DNA of 64,000 nt from NCBI GenBank assembly GCA_945906815.1, contig CAMDRT010000016.1, positions 1 to 64,000 on the forward strand. Reading direction: 5' to 3'. Positions 18,310 through 33,328 of this stretch are shown one piece after another. The notes beneath the pieces are model-generated. The model worked only from the letters and a program-made list of their open reading frames with translations. It was not told the origin of the DNA and searched no databases. Numbering within the stretch: the stretch's first letter is position 1; the number at the start of each line of letters is the position of its first letter. The position numbers were made by a program, and so were the translations under genes. The DNA is from Bordetella parapertussis (lineage in GTDB: Bacteria > Pseudomonadota > Gammaproteobacteria > Burkholderiales > SG8-41).

Positions 18310-21300
18310 TTGCGCCTTACTCATATCAATCTCGCCGGCTTTAAATCATTCGTCGACCCCACACAGATTCCGGTACCAGGTCAACTGGTCGGCATAGTCG
18401 GCCCCAACGGCTGCGGTAAATCCAATGTGATCGATGCGGTACGCTGGGTGCTCGGCGAAACCTCAGCGCGTCATTTACGCGGCGCCACCATGCAGGACGT
18501 GCTGTTTAACGGATCCAGCGAACGCAAGCCGGTCAACCGCGCCAGTGTCGAACTGTTGTTCGACAACAGTCTGGGCAAGGCCGGGGGGCAGTGGTCTGCG
18601 TACGGCGAAATTTCCGTCAAGCGCGTGCTGGAGCGCGACGGCGATTCCGCGTATTACATCAACAATATTCCTGTGCGGCGGCGCGATATAGCTGATATTT
18701 TTCTGGGCACCGGCCTGGGTGCGCGCGCATACGCGATCATTGAGCAGGGCATGATTTCACGCGTGATCGAGGCCAAACCCGAAGAGTTGCGGGTGTTTCT
18801 CGAAGAAGCGGCGGGTGTGTCCAAATACCGCGAGCGGCGGCGTGAAACAGAAGCACGCCTGAAAGACACGCGTGAGAATCTGCTGCGCGTGGATGACATT
18901 CGTCAGGAGCTGGTGAAGCAACTCGAGCATCTGCAGGCGCAGGCCGAAGTCGCGCGCCAGTATCATCAGCTGCAGAGCGAGCTGGGCACTTCGCAGAGCT
19001 TGTTGTGGTTCACGCGCAAAAAAGAAGCGGTGGCCGCGCGCGCGCGTTATACGCGCGAGGTCGAACGCGCCGGGGTCGAACTCGAAGCGGAAACCGCGCG
19101 CCTGCGCGAGGCCGAAAAACGTCTTGAACAACTGCGCAGTGAACATTATCAAGCCGGAGACGCGTTGCATGCGTGTCAAGGTACGCTCTACGAATCCAAC
19201 GCCGAGGTGGCGCGGCTGGAACAGCAAATTACCCATGTGCGCGAAAATCGCGCACGTATCGAACATTATATGGACACGCTGCGTTCGCAGCGGGATGCAA
19301 ACCAGGCGCAGTTGTTGTCGGCACAACGCGGGTTGGACGAATCGCGCGTCGCGCGCGCGGACGCGGACTCGCGGCTGAGCGCGTGCGCGACGGCGCTGGC
19401 CGCGCAAGCGGAAAAGCTGCCGTTGGCCGAGGCTGCGCATCGCGCCAGTGGTGAGCGGCGCGAGTCGGCGCAGCAAAGTCTTGCGCAGGTGCAGCAGCGC
19501 CTGCAAGTCGAGCAGACCCAAAGCGGCCACGCCGCACGTTTGCTGGAACAGTTTGCGCAGCGTGAGCAGCGTTTGAGCGCCGAGCGCAATGCGCTGCCGG
19601 TGGTGGAACCGGTGTTGCTGGAGCAATTGAGTGCGCACACCCAGCATTGCGAGCAACAGCTTGCCGAACAGCGCGCGCGCTTGCAGTGCAGCGAGCAGCG
19701 CATCCCGCAGTTACAGCAGACAGCACGCGAGCGGCAGACGGAACTGAATACGGCTGCGCAAAAAGTCGCTGCCGTGCAAGCACGTATAGAGGCGCTGTCG
19801 CAGTTGCAAGCTAAACTCGCCAGGGGTGCGAACGGCGCGGCGCTGGAAGGCTGGCTAGCCGCATGCGGTTTCGATAAATCGCCGCGATTCTGGCAGGGTA
19901 TTGAAATTGCCGCGGGTTGGGAAGATGCGCTCGAAGCCGTGCTGCGCGAGCGATTGAACGGTATCGCGATCGACCCTCTGCATAGTGCCGCAGCGTGGTT
20001 AAGTGTAGCGCCACCCGGAAAACTGACCGTGATTGATGTGCACGACGGTGCTGCGGCGGCCAGTGCGCAAGACACGCAAGTTGGGGCGCAATTGCAGCCG
20101 CTCAAAGACCATGTCATTTGCCGCGATGCGCGTCTGCAGGCTGTGGTGAATGAGTGGTTGCATGGCGTGTACACGGTTGCTGATAGCGCGGCGGGCATGG
20201 CACAGCGTGCGCAATTGCCACCCGGCGCTGCGCTGGTGTCCGCGAATGGTTATGTGTTTACGCGCCACAGCGTGAGTTTTCACGCGCCCGACAGCGAGTT
20301 GCATGGGGTATTGTCGCGGCAGCGCGAGATTGAAAAAGGCAGTGCTGATCTGCAACTGCTGATGGCGGATGCGGACACCACGAAAACCCTAGTGGCACAA
20401 GCGCGCGCTGCGGTTGAGCAGTGCCGCGGCGAAACCGCTGCATTGCAGCAGGCCGTGCAGCAGGCGTTGAGTGCGTTTCATGCCGCGCAAGTCGCAGCCG
20501 TTCGCGCCTCAGAGCAGGCGCAGCGCGCCACCCAACGGGGCGAACAAATCGCCAGCGAATTGGCGGAGATTGCGGCGCTGGCGGCGGCCGAGACGGCGCA
20601 TCGCCATAGCGCTGAGACCGCCATCGCGCAGTTGCAGACGGAACGCACTGCGTTTGCGGCACAAGTGGAACAATCCGCCGCCAGCCATCGCAGCGCGGAG
20701 GACGCGCTTAATACGCACAGGAAGTTACTCGAAGGCGCGCGTCAGGCGCAGCAGGAATCTGAGTTCACACGGAAAACAATTGTAAATAAAATCAATGAGA
20801 TAGAGCAATCCATTGCACGCTTAGGCAGCGCCCTTGCGGCGTTCGAATCCAGTCTCGGCGAGTCGCAGCAGGATTTGTCGGGTTACGACGAAGCGCCGTG
20901 GCAAGTGCAACTACAGCGCATGCTCGAGATACGGGTAACGCGCGAGCAGTCGCTGGCGCAAGCTCGCGACATACTGGAAGGTATGGAAACGCAGTTGCGC
21001 GGTGTCGAACAGGAGCGCATTAGCTGCGAGCAAAAAATAGGGCCGTTGCACGAGCGCATCGCCGAGGTGCGCTTGAAGGAACAGGAAGCGCGCATCACCG
21101 AAGAGCAATACGCACAACAACTGTTCGACGCTGGTGCCGACGAAGCGGCGCTGGCCGCGCTGCTCGAAAAAGGCACGCGCTCAAATGCCTTGCAAGCGGA
21201 AATCAATCGCCTCGGCGAGGCCATTCGTGCGCTGGGTGCGGTTAATCTTGCCGCGCTCGAAGAATTGACCGCAGCCACCGAGCGTCGCGATTATCTGGAT

Positions 21301-21849
21301 GCGCAGTCACGCGACCTGACCGATGCCATGACCACGCTCGAAGACGCGATACGCCGCATCGACCGCGACACGCGTGATCGCCTGCAAACCACTTTTGATG
21401 AGGTCAACCGGAATTTTGGCGAGATGTTCCCTGCCTTGTTCGGCGGCGGGCAGGCCAAACTGACGCTGACCGGCGAAGAAATCCTCGACTGCGGCGTGCA
21501 TGTCACCGCACAGCCGCCGGGCAAGAAAAACGCTTCCATACATCTGCTCTCGGGTGGTGAAAAAGCGCTGACCGCGCTGTCGCTGGTGTTCGCGATATTC
21601 CGTTTGAACCCCGCGCCGTTTTGCCTGCTGGATGAGGTGGACGCGCCGCTGGATGACACCAACACCGAACGCTTTTGCAGTCTGGTGAAAAAGATGTCGG
21701 ACCATTCGCAGTTTCTGTTTATCAGCCACAATAAAATCACCATGGAAATGGCGCAACAGCTGCTCGGTATCACGATGCAGGAAGCGGGTGTATCGCGGGT
21801 GGTGACGGTGGATATCGAGGAAGCGATGAAATTGTCCGAGGCCGCGTGA
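18310..21849 (+). CDS. smc: Chromosome segregation protein SMC
   Basis: 1179 residues from a TTG giving LRLTHINLAGFKSFVDPT, the family N-terminus; an earlier TTG at 18274 is possible. Walker A is GPNGCGKSN near the N-terminus; two long coiled coils (about 170-490 and 660-990) flank a hinge at about 500-650; the signature LLSGGEKALTALSLVF and Walker B FCLLDEVDAPLDD close the ATPase head. The condensin core compacts and separates chromosomes. Coiled-coil codons are unusually rich in Ala, Gln and Arg. zipA and ligA follow on the same strand with tight spacing. Confidence 0.97.
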   Translation: MRLTHINLAGFKSFVDPTQIPVPGQLVGIVGPNGCGKSNVIDAVRWVLGETSARHLRGATMQDVLFNGSSERKPVNRASVELLFDNSLGKAGGQWSAYGEISVKRVLERDGDSAYYINNIPVRRRDIADIFLGTGLGARAYAIIEQGMISRVIEAKPEELRVFLEEAAGVSKYRERRRETEARLKDTRENLLRVDDIRQELVKQLEHLQAQAEVARQYHQLQSELGTSQSLLWFTRKKEAVAARARYTREVERAGVELEAETARLREAEKRLEQLRSEHYQAGDALHACQGTLYESNAEVARLEQQITHVRENRARIEHYMDTLRSQRDANQAQLLSAQRGLDESRVARADADSRLSACATALAAQAEKLPLAEAAHRASGERRESAQQSLAQVQQRLQVEQTQSGHAARLLEQFAQREQRLSAERNALPVVEPVLLEQLSAHTQHCEQQLAEQRARLQCSEQRIPQLQQTARERQTELNTAAQKVAAVQARIEALSQLQAKLARGANGAALEGWLAACGFDKSPRFWQGIEIAAGWEDALEAVLRERLNGIAIDPLHSAAAWLSVAPPGKLTVIDVHDGAAAASAQDTQVGAQLQPLKDHVICRDARLQAVVNEWLHGVYTVADSAAGMAQRAQLPPGAALVSANGYVFTRHSVSFHAPDSELHGVLSRQREIEKGSADLQLLMADADTTKTLVAQARAAVEQCRGETAALQQAVQQALSAFHAAQVAAVRASEQAQRATQRGEQIASELAEIAALAAAETAHRHSAETAIAQLQTERTAFAAQVEQSAASHRSAEDALNTHRKLLEGARQAQQESEFTRKTIVNKINEIEQSIARLGSALAAFESSLGESQQDLSGYDEAPWQVQLQRMLEIRVTREQSLAQARDILEGMETQLRGVEQERISCEQKIGPLHERIAEVRLKEQEARITEEQYAQQLFDAGADEAALAALLEKGTRSNALQAEINRLGEAIRALGAVNLAALEELTAATERRDYLDAQSRDLTDAMTTLEDAIRRIDRDTRDRLQTTFDEVNRNFGEMFPALFGGGQAKLTLTGEEILDCGVHVTAQPPGKKNASIHLLSGGEKALTALSLVFAIFRLNPAPFCLLDEVDAPLDDTNTERFCSLVKKMSDHSQFLFISHNKITMEMAQQLLGITMQEAGVSRVVTVDIEEAMKLSEAA

Positions 21850-21868
21850 TTCCAGCGACGGTCATGGC

Positions 21869-25020
<3,152 letters not shown>

Positions 25021-25023
<3 letters not shown>

Positions 25024-25036
25024 CTAATTGTTTTTA
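25021..25036 (+). repeat. 16-base intergenic repeat, copy 1
   Basis: TAACTAATTGTTTTTA, identical to copies at 31306 and 59351. The first three bases are the ligA stop codon. It lies 15 bases before the next gene. Confidence 0.85.
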
Positions 25037-25050
25037 TTTATGATTGTTCA

Positions 25051-25599
25051 ATGAAGCCTACGCCTGCGCAAGCACGGGCGATACTGCATGCGGCGCAGCC
25101 CGTGTGTTCGGCAGCAGCGGTGACAGCGGCGGTGGCACGCATCGCAGCCGAGCTCAATCGCGCGCTGCGCGATGCGCATCCGCTGGTGCTATGTGTGATG
25201 CGCGGCGGGCTGGTGTTCGCGGGGCAACTGTTGCCGCAACTGGATTTTCCGCTGGAACTGGATACGCTGGATGTCACGCGCTACCACGATGCCACGCGCG
25301 GCGGCGAACTGATTTTCCGGCATCTGCCGGCAACACCGGTGGCGGGGCGCACGGTGTTGCTGCTCGATGATATCCTTGACCAGGGGCTGACCTTGGCTGC
25401 GCTGCGTGACAAACTGCTGGCACTGGGTGCGGCACGGGTGCTGATCGCGGTGTTCGCGCGCAAACAGTCCGGTCGCGCCACGCCGATAGGCGCGGATTTT
25501 TTCGGCGTGGAATTACCGGATCGCTATGTGTTCGGATTCGGCATGGATGTGCACGGCTACTGGCGCAATTTGCCGGCAGTTTATGCGCTGCATGAATGA
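25051..25599 (+). CDS. Hypoxanthine-guanine phosphoribosyltransferase-like protein
   Basis: 182 residues of the type I phosphoribosyltransferase fold. The PRPP loop is TVLLLDDILDQGLTLAALRD, and the LVLCVMRGGLVFAGQLL segment forms the pyrophosphate loop. The C-terminal hood includes FFGVELPDRYVFGFGMD, typical of hypoxanthine/guanine salvage enzymes. It converts hypoxanthine or guanine to the nucleotide. Probably co-transcribed with galU, which starts 27 bases later, and with the methylthio-purine phosphorylase, another purine salvage enzyme. Confidence 0.88.
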   Translation: MKPTPAQARAILHAAQPVCSAAAVTAAVARIAAELNRALRDAHPLVLCVMRGGLVFAGQLLPQLDFPLELDTLDVTRYHDATRGGELIFRHLPATPVAGRTVLLLDDILDQGLTLAALRDKLLALGAARVLIAVFARKQSGRATPIGADFFGVELPDRYVFGFGMDVHGYWRNLPAVYALHE

Positions 25600-25626
25600 A
25601 GTGATTCATCACAGGAAAGTGTTTTC

Positions 25627-26520
25627 GTGAAAATTAGAAAAGCAGTGTTTCCGGTAGCCGGTCTGGGCACGCGATTTTTACCCGCGACCAAGGCCAGTCC
25701 CAAAGAGATGATGCCGATCGTGGACAAGCCACTGATCCAGTATGCAGTCGAGGAGGCGATAGCCGCCGGTGTAACGGAACTGATATTTGTCACCGGGCGC
25801 GGCAAGCGAGCCATTGAGGATCATTTTGACCGTGCGATAGAGCTGGAAGTGGCGCTCGAGCAGCGCCAAAATCGGCAACTGCTCAAGATGGTTAGAAACA
25901 TTCTTCCCGCGAACGTCTCGTGCAGCTACGTGCGGCAGGTCAATCCGCTGGGGCTGGGGCACGCGGTGTTGTGCGCGGCGCCGCTGGTGGGTGATGAACC
26001 TTTTGCGGTGCTGCTTGCCGATGACCTGATCGATGCCCCAATACCGGCGCTACAGCAGATGGTGACGCAATTCAACCACTACGGGCGCACCATACTGGCG
26101 GTGGAGAAAGTGCCGTATAACCAGACGCGCCAATACGGCATCGTCAAGGTCAAAGGCACCCCATCCAGACTATGCGCGATTACGCAAATTGTTGAAAAAC
26201 CCGAGCCCGAAAACGCGCCATCGAATTTGGGGGTGGTCGGCCGTTATATTCTTCCGGCGAGCATCTTCGATCATTTGCGGGCGCTGCGTCCTGCGGCCGG
26301 CAAGGAGCTGCAATTGACCGATGCGATTTCCAGTCTCATCAGTGAGGAAGCGGCTTACGCCTATCCTTTCGCGGGCGTGCGTTACGATTGCGGCAGCAAG
26401 TTAGGTTATGTAAAGGCGAATCTCGCTTATGCACTGGCGCACCCGGAAATCGGCGCGGAGTTTCGTAATTACATCGTGCGTGGCGCGTGGAAACGCCCCC
26501 CTGCCAAGGCCGCACGGTAG
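25627..26520 (+). CDS. galU: UTP-glucose-1-phosphate uridylyltransferase
   Basis: 297 residues from a GTG start preceded by AGGAAAG. The nucleotidyltransferase signature [20 protein letters not shown], the [13 protein letters not shown] lysine region, LADDLIDAP and the [17 protein letters not shown] segment are intact. It makes UDP-glucose for envelope glycans. UDP-sugars are also the known sugar donor of SenB, so this enzyme could feed the SenB reaction encoded at 46 kb; that link is inference. It is followed ten bases later by the phosphorylase gene. Confidence 0.96.
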   Translation: MKIRKAVFPVAGLGTRFLPATKASPKEMMPIVDKPLIQYAVEEAIAAGVTELIFVTGRGKRAIEDHFDRAIELEVALEQRQNRQLLKMVRNILPANVSCSYVRQVNPLGLGHAVLCAAPLVGDEPFAVLLADDLIDAPIPALQQMVTQFNHYGRTILAVEKVPYNQTRQYGIVKVKGTPSRLCAITQIVEKPEPENAPSNLGVVGRYILPASIFDHLRALRPAAGKELQLTDAISSLISEEAAYAYPFAGVRYDCGSKLGYVKANLAYALAHPEIGAEFRNYIVRGAWKRPPAKAAR

Positions 26521-27786
<1,266 letters not shown>

Positions 27787-27790
<4 letters not shown>

Positions 27791-30387
27791 ACTTTCAGCG
27801 TTTCGATCAACTCGTTTTGCATGCGCACCACTTGTTTCGGGTCGCTCAGTGTGTCGCCGGCAATCAAAAACGTATCTTCGGCGCGGGCGCCGAGCGTGTT
27901 GACTTTGGCGGTGTGCAGGCTGATGCCGTAAGCCAGAAATATGCGCGCGATACGTGACAGCAATCCCGGCCGGTCGCCGGCGATGATGGTCAGCACGTGA
28001 TAGACGCCGCGCTCGTCTTTCTGAATATTGATTTCGGGTGAAATGGGGAAATGCCGCAGTTGGCGCGACAGGCGTGCGGTGGTCAAAGCGGGCAATGGCG
28101 CTTTGAGACGCAAGCGCTCGCCCAGTTCATGTTCGATGTAGGCAGTCAGCGCGCGGTAGTCGACACTGTCGTTGCCTGCATCCTGCACCTGAAAAGTGTC
28201 GAGCGCATAGCCATAGTGCGCGGTATAGATGCGCGCTTCGTGAATGTTGTAGCGCATGCCCTCAAAAAAGCCGCAGATGCGCGCGAACAGCTCGTGCTGG
28301 TCCGCGGTATAAACCATCACTTGCAGCCCTTCGCCGGCGCGTGAAGGTCGCGCCTTGATTATCGGATTAGGAGACTGCGCACGATAGTAGAGCATGCGCG
28401 CGTGCCAGGCGATTTCCTGCGCGTCGTGACGCAGAAAATAGGCGGTGTCGAGTTTGTGCCAGAAGGTGTCGATGGCGGCATCGTCGATGGCGTAAAGCCG
28501 TAGCGTGGCGCGCGCCTCGTCCTGCCGTGCGCGCTGGCTGTTTTCGACGGTGGGCGCGGTGCCGGCGAGGCGGCGCTGCGCGATCAAAAACAGATCTTCG
28601 AGCAGCTTGCCTTTCCAGGCATTCCAGACTTTGGGGCTGGTGCCGCGGATGTCGGCGACGGTCAGCAGATAAAGCGCGATCAGCTGCCGTTGTGTGACGA
28701 CCTTGGCGGCGAAGGCCTGAATGACTTCGGGATCGGACAAATCCTGCTTTTGCGCGGTGCTCGACATCATCAGATGCTGTTCCACCAGCCATACCACCAG
28801 CTCGCAGTCAGCGGCGGACAGGCCATGCGCTTTGCAAAAGCGCGCCGCATCTGCCTTGCCGAGGGCGGAATGATCGCCACCGCGGCCCTTGGCGATGTCG
28901 TGAAACAGTCCGGCGAGATACAGCACTTCGGGTTTGTCGAACTCGGACAGCAGGCGGCTGCACAACGGGAATTCATGCGCGAGTTCGGGCACCGCGAAGC
29001 GGCGCAGATTGCGAATCACACGCAGGATGTGTTCATCCACGGTGTAGACGTGATACAGATCATGTTGCATCTGGCCGACGATCCTGCCGAACGCAGGCAG
29101 GTAGCTGCCGAGGATGCCAAGCTGGTTCATGCGACGCAGTTCGCGCACCACCCGCGTCGGGCTGCGCAGGATGTCGAGAAACTGTGCGCGATGGTGCGGG
29201 TCGCGCCGGTAGGCTGGGCCGATGAGCTTGCCGGCACGCCACAACGCACGCAGGGTGTTGGCGCCTATGCCCTTGATTTCAGGGTGCTTTTGCAGGAGCA
29301 GAAAAGTCTCGAGTATGGCTTCGGGATGTTTTTCGTAGACGTCATCACGGCGTATGGCGAGCACTTCGTTGCGCAATCCGAAGCGCTCAGCAGTGTGTTC
29401 GTTGAGCGCCAGCAGTTTGATATTGCGCGCACCGGTGAGGCGCGAGCGCAGATTTTGCTGCACGATGTTGTCGATCTGTAATACCGCTTTGGCGCTTTGA
29501 TAATAACGCTGCATCAATTGCTCGCTGGCGAGCCGGTGCGCGCGGTTGCTGAGGCCGAATTGCTGTGCCAGCGCGGATTGCAGATCGAAGATCAGGCGGT
29601 CTTCACGACGCCCCGCCAAATAATGCAAACGAATGCGCAGCAGTTGCAGAAAACGCTCGTGTCGCTGAATGGCGCGTGATTCGCTCTCGGTGATGACCCC
29701 GCGGCGCACCAGATCACGCCAGCTCCTGCCGTAGCTTGAGGCGCGTGCGATCCACATAATATGGTGCAGATCGCGCAACCCGCCGGCCCGCTCCTTGACA
29801 TTAGGTTCGAGGTTGGTGTCCTCGAAGCGCGTGTGACGCTGACGTTGTTCCAGGTGTTTGGCCTGCATGAACGCCAGCGGCTCCAGTGCGCGCGTGGTGG
29901 CCTCGACGAACTGTTTGTAGCGCTTGCGATCGCCCGCGAGCCAGCGTGATTCCAGCATATTGGTCTGCACGGTAATGTCCTGCCGCGCAATTTCCACGCA
30001 TTCGTCCACCGTGCGCACGCTGTGACCGGTGTCTAGGCCCACATCCCACCAGGCGCCCACCAGGGCTTGCAGTTTTTCCTGCAACGCGCCATCTGCCGGG
30101 GCATCCAGCAAAATCAGCAGATCGATGTCAGAGTGGGGGAAAAGTTGTCCGCGCGCATAGCCACCCACAGCCACCAGTGCCAGTCCTGCGGGAAGTTCGT
30201 GGGACTGCCAGATGCGACGCAATAGCGCATCAATCAGCACGCAATGCTGGCGCAACAGATCCGCTGCCGCGGGTTTGGCCTCGAACGCCGCGCGCAGACT
30301 GGCGCGACCGGCTTCCAGCAGTTGCCGGTAGTTTTCCGTGGATGACGGCGCACTGCTCTGGGCTAAAGCGGGTGCAGTGCCCGACAT
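27787..30387 (-). CDS. glnD: [Protein-PII] uridylyltransferase/uridylyl-removing enzyme
   Basis: 866 residues. The nucleotidyltransferase site is [19 protein letters not shown], followed by a helical domain, the HD hydrolase site ([19 protein letters not shown]), and two C-terminal ACT domains ([39 protein letters not shown]). GlnD senses glutamine through the ACT domains and adds or removes UMP on PII proteins, controlling nitrogen metabolism. Start at ATG 30387, four bases after map ends; an upstream in-frame ATG at 30444 would overlap map. The map-glnD pair next to rpsB is conserved in betaproteobacteria. Confidence 0.97.
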
Positions 30388-30391
30388 GGTG

Positions 30392-31189
30392 TCAGCCCGT
30401 CGCGGGTTCGGCGGGCATGCCGGGAGAAACGGTGAGCACTTCAAACCCGCTATCGGTGACCAGCACGGTGTGCTCCCATTGGGCCGAAAGGCTGTGATCT
30501 TTGGTAACTATGGTCCAGCCATCGGCGAGGCCACGGATGTCGGCACGGCCCGCATTAATCATCGGCTCCACGGTAAAGGTCATGCCGGCGCTGAGCGGCA
30601 GGCCGGTGCCGGGGCGTCCGTAATGCACTACTTGCGGTTCTTCGTGAAATTTTTTACCGATGCCGTGGCCGCAGAACTCGCGCACCACGCTAAAGCCGTT
30701 ACCCTCTGCATAGCTTTGTATGGCATGCCCCACGTCACCCAGGCGCGCGCCGGGCGCCACCGCGCGGATGCCGCGCCACATGCATTGGTGGGTGATTTCG
30801 CACAGTCGTTTGGCCTGAATGGACGGCACCCCAACGTAAAACATACGGCTGGTGTCGCCGTGGTAGCCGTCTTTAATCACGGTGATATCGATATTGACGA
30901 TGTCGCCGTTTTTCAGCTTTTTTTCGCCAGGAATGCCGTGACAGATGACATGGTTGACGGAAGTGCAGATCGACTTGGGGTACGGCGAATAGCCGGGCGG
31001 GCAATAGTTAAGTGGCGCAGGTATGGTTTTTTGCTCGTTCACGATGTAATCGTGACAGAGCCGGTCGATGTCGTTGGTGGTGCGGCCAGCGGTGACAAAG
31101 GGGGCGATAAAATCGAGCACTTCGGCGGCGAGTTTGCCCGCGGTACGCATCTTTTGGATGTCGTTGGCGGATTTGATTTCGATGGGCAT
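30392..31189 (-). CDS. map: Methionine aminopeptidase, type I
   Basis: 265 residues from ATG 31189 giving MPIEIKSANDIQKMRTAGKLA, the family N-terminus. Metal ligands and substrate His lie in VICHGIPG, DIVNIDITV, GYHGDTSRMF, CGHGIGKKFHEEP and TFTVEPMIN. It trims the starting Met from new proteins after deformylation. Divergent from rpsB, the usual arrangement. The longer in-frame extension to 31294 has no family similarity and would run into the shared promoter region. Confidence 0.97.
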   Translation of the reverse strand: MPIEIKSANDIQKMRTAGKLAAEVLDFIAPFVTAGRTTNDIDRLCHDYIVNEQKTIPAPLNYCPPGYSPYPKSICTSVNHVICHGIPGEKKLKNGDIVNIDITVIKDGYHGDTSRMFYVGVPSIQAKRLCEITHQCMWRGIRAVAPGARLGDVGHAIQSYAEGNGFSVVREFCGHGIGKKFHEEPQVVHYGRPGTGLPLSAGMTFTVEPMINAGRADIRGLADGWTIVTKDHSLSAQWEHTVLVTDSGFEVLTVSPGMPAEPATG

Positions 31190-31305
31190 GCGGTGTTCGT
31201 GCGAACGCACGATGAGTCTAGGTGAAGTCAGGTATTGTATTTCAGAATGCGCAGAATCGAATTTGGCGTAGGGAGATAAATGCAAAAAAGCCAAACTGTA
31301 CTGAC

Positions 31306-31321
31306 TAACTAATTGTTTTTA
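31306..31321 (+). repeat. 16-base intergenic repeat, copy 2
   Basis: TAACTAATTGTTTTTA, identical to copies at 25021 and 59351. It lies in the map-rpsB divergent region, about 45 bases upstream of the predicted rpsB -35 box. Confidence 0.85.
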
Positions 31322-31366
31322 AAACCGATTAAAGGATAGTAAGCAAGCTTACGCTTGAATGAATGC

Positions 31367-31396
31367 TTGAGGGCTGGCAAATTTTCGTGCTAAAAT
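31367..31396 (+). promoter_or_regulatory. Predicted sigma70 promoter of rpsB-tsf
   Basis: TTGAGG (31367-31372) and TAAAAT (31391-31396) are 18 bases apart. Transcription would begin near 31403, giving a leader of about 150 bases before rpsB. A near-palindrome GTAAGC-AA-GCTTAC lies at 31339-31352, just upstream. Confidence 0.7.
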
Positions 31397-31462
31397 AAAG
31401 ACTTATCTCATTCGGGATTGTCAGTGATGGTCATTGGCAGGCCGGTGAGTTAAAAATACCCA

Positions 31463-31538
31463 CATCCGCCCCGCAGGTTAGCCTTTGGGTGTCCCTAAGG
31501 AATTTTAGGGATATTGGCGGATGGAGGCTCAACCCAAA
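31463..31538 (+). promoter_or_regulatory. rpsB leader RNA with pseudoknot-forming segments
   Basis: Three perfectly complementary pairs occur: CATCCGCC (31463-31470) with GGCGGATG (31516-31523); TCCCTAA (31492-31498) with TTAGGGA (31505-31511); and TTTGGGT (31484-31490) with ACCCAAA (31532-31538). The first and third interleave, so they would make an H-type pseudoknot, with the small hairpin inside. It ends two bases before the rpsB Shine-Dalgarno (AGGAG, 31540-31544). Autogenous repression by S2 through the rpsB leader is established in E. coli; that this leader works the same way is inference. Confidence 0.75.
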
Positions 31539-31551
31539 CAGGAGAAGTTTT

Positions 31552-32292
31552 ATGTCAGTCACCATGCGTGAAATGCTGGAGTGCGGCGTTCATTTCGGGC
31601 ACCAAACCCGTTTCTGGAACCCGCGAATGGCACCGTATATTTTCGGCCATCGCAATAAAATTCACATCGTCAATCTCGAAAAAACGCTAGAGATGTATCA
31701 GGCGGCGATTAAATTCGTACGCCAGTTGACGGCCAACCGTGGCACCGTGCTGTTCGTCGCCACCAAACGCCAGGCGCGCGAAATCATCCGCGAAGAAGCG
31801 CTGCGTTGCGCGACGCCGTTTGTGGATGAGCGCTGGCTCGGCGGTATGCTGACCAACTATAAAACCGTCAAGCAATCCATCAAGCGCCTGCATGATATGC
31901 GGGCAACGGTGGCCGATGGCTCGGTTGAAAAGCTGATCAAAAAAGAAGGCTTGTTGTTCCAGCGCGAGCTGACCAAACTGGAGCGCAGTCTGGGCGGCAT
32001 CAAGGATATGGATGGTCTGCCCGACGCCATGTTCGTGATTGACGTGGGCTATCAGAAAAACGCCGTGGCGGAAGCCAACAAACTGGGCATCCCGGTGATC
32101 GGTGTGGTGGATACCAATCACACGCCGATCGGTGTGGACTATGTGATTCCCGGCAATGACGATTCCAGCCGCGCGATTCGCCTCTACGCGCGCGGCATGG
32201 CGGATGCGATTCTCGAAGGCCGCAACGACAGCCTGCAACAGATAGTAGCGCCCGGCGGCGAAGAATTCATCGAAGTCGAAGAAGACAAGTAA
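31552..32292 (+). CDS. rpsB: 30S ribosomal protein S2
   Basis: 246 residues from the ATG with AGGAG seven bases upstream; the in-frame extension to 31489 is leader RNA. The family segments [45 protein letters not shown] and the C-terminal [24 protein letters not shown] region are clear. S2 joins the small subunit late and depends on S1. First gene of the long translation/envelope block that runs to rnhB. Confidence 0.98.
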   Translation: MSVTMREMLECGVHFGHQTRFWNPRMAPYIFGHRNKIHIVNLEKTLEMYQAAIKFVRQLTANRGTVLFVATKRQAREIIREEALRCATPFVDERWLGGMLTNYKTVKQSIKRLHDMRATVADGSVEKLIKKEGLLFQRELTKLERSLGGIKDMDGLPDAMFVIDVGYQKNAVAEANKLGIPVIGVVDTNHTPIGVDYVIPGNDDSSRAIRLYARGMADAILEGRNDSLQQIVAPGGEEFIEVEEDK

Positions 32293-32311
32293 TACCCAAT
32301 CCGATTTAACC

Positions 32312-32346
32312 AGGGGCGGCTCATACAGAGGGGCGCCCCTTTTTTT
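32312..32346 (+). terminator. Intrinsic terminator between rpsB and tsf
   Basis: AGGGGCG (32312-32318) pairs with CGCCCCT (32334-32340), followed directly by six T residues. It lies in the 71-base rpsB-tsf gap and would reduce transcription into tsf, a known way to adjust S2 and EF-Ts levels separately. Confidence 0.85.
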
Positions 32347-32363
32347 AAGTGGTGGAGTTTGTG

Positions 32364-33257
32364 ATGGCAGAAATTACTGCGGGCATGGTCAAACAACTGC
32401 GCGAGAAGACCGACGCGCCGATGATGGAATGTAAAAAAGCACTGAGCGAAGCCGCTGGCGACATGGGCAAGGCTGAAGAAATCCTGCGTGTGAAGCTCGG
32501 CAATAAAGCGACCAAAGCTGCGTCGCGCGTGGCAGCCGAAGGCATCGTTGCCACACACATAGCAGCGGACGGTAAACTGGGCGCCATACTGGAAATCAAC
32601 TGTGAGACCGACTTTGTGGCGAAGAACGCGGATTTCCTCGCTTTCGCCGCTGCGCTCACCGGCTTGGTAGCGGACAAGAATCCTGCCGATGCCGCTGCTT
32701 TGTCGGCGCTGGCCTTGAACGGCGTCTCGGTTGAAGAAACACGCAAGGCGCTGGTGGGCAAAATCGGCGAAAACGTGAGCATCCGCCGCTTCGTGCGTAT
32801 CGCGACGCAAGGCAGGCTCTATTCGTATATACACGGGGGCGCGAAAATCGGCGTGCTGCTGGACATCGCCGGCGGTGATGATACGCTGGGTAAAGATCTG
32901 GCGATGCATATTGCGGCGAGCAGGCCGGTGTCGCTGGCCAGGGAAGAAGTGCCCGCGGAATTGATTCAAAAGGAACGCGACATCGCGACGGCAAAAGCCG
33001 CGGAATCGGGCAAGCCCGCCGATATTGTGGCGAAAATGGTCGAAGGCTCGGTGCAAAAATATCTGAAAGAGGTCACCCTGCTGGGCCAGCCTTTTGTCAA
33101 AAACGACAAGCAGACCGTGGAGCAGTTGCTAAAAGCGAATAGCGCAAGTGTGGCATCGTTCAAGCTCTACCTGGTGGGCGAGGGGATGGAGAAAAAGAAG
33201 GATGATTTCGCGGACGAAGTCAAGAAAGCCGTGGCGCAAGCTCAAAAGAGCGACTAG
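32364..33257 (+). CDS. tsf: Translation elongation factor Ts
   Basis: 297 residues from ATG 32364, with GGAG eight bases upstream. The N-terminal UBA-like domain ([19 protein letters not shown]) and the core motif [14 protein letters not shown] are intact, followed by the coiled-coil dimer region and C-terminal module ([18 protein letters not shown]). EF-Ts exchanges GDP for GTP on EF-Tu. Follows rpsB and the attenuating terminator. Confidence 0.98.
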   Translation: MAEITAGMVKQLREKTDAPMMECKKALSEAAGDMGKAEEILRVKLGNKATKAASRVAAEGIVATHIAADGKLGAILEINCETDFVAKNADFLAFAAALTGLVADKNPADAAALSALALNGVSVEETRKALVGKIGENVSIRRFVRIATQGRLYSYIHGGAKIGVLLDIAGGDDTLGKDLAMHIAASRPVSLAREEVPAELIQKERDIATAKAAESGKPADIVAKMVEGSVQKYLKEVTLLGQPFVKNDKQTVEQLLKANSASVASFKLYLVGEGMEKKKDDFADEVKKAVAQAQKSD

Positions 33258-33328
33258 AACAGCAACGACGGTCTGCGGTAGCATTTAAAAAAGAATTTTT
33301 AAAACAATCATTTAGGGATTAATTGCAC

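Noticed and set aside
33284..33303. AT-only inverted repeat as a terminator between tsf and pyrH
   Set aside because: The stem is all A-T and too weak for intrinsic termination; left as a possible promoter or processing site.
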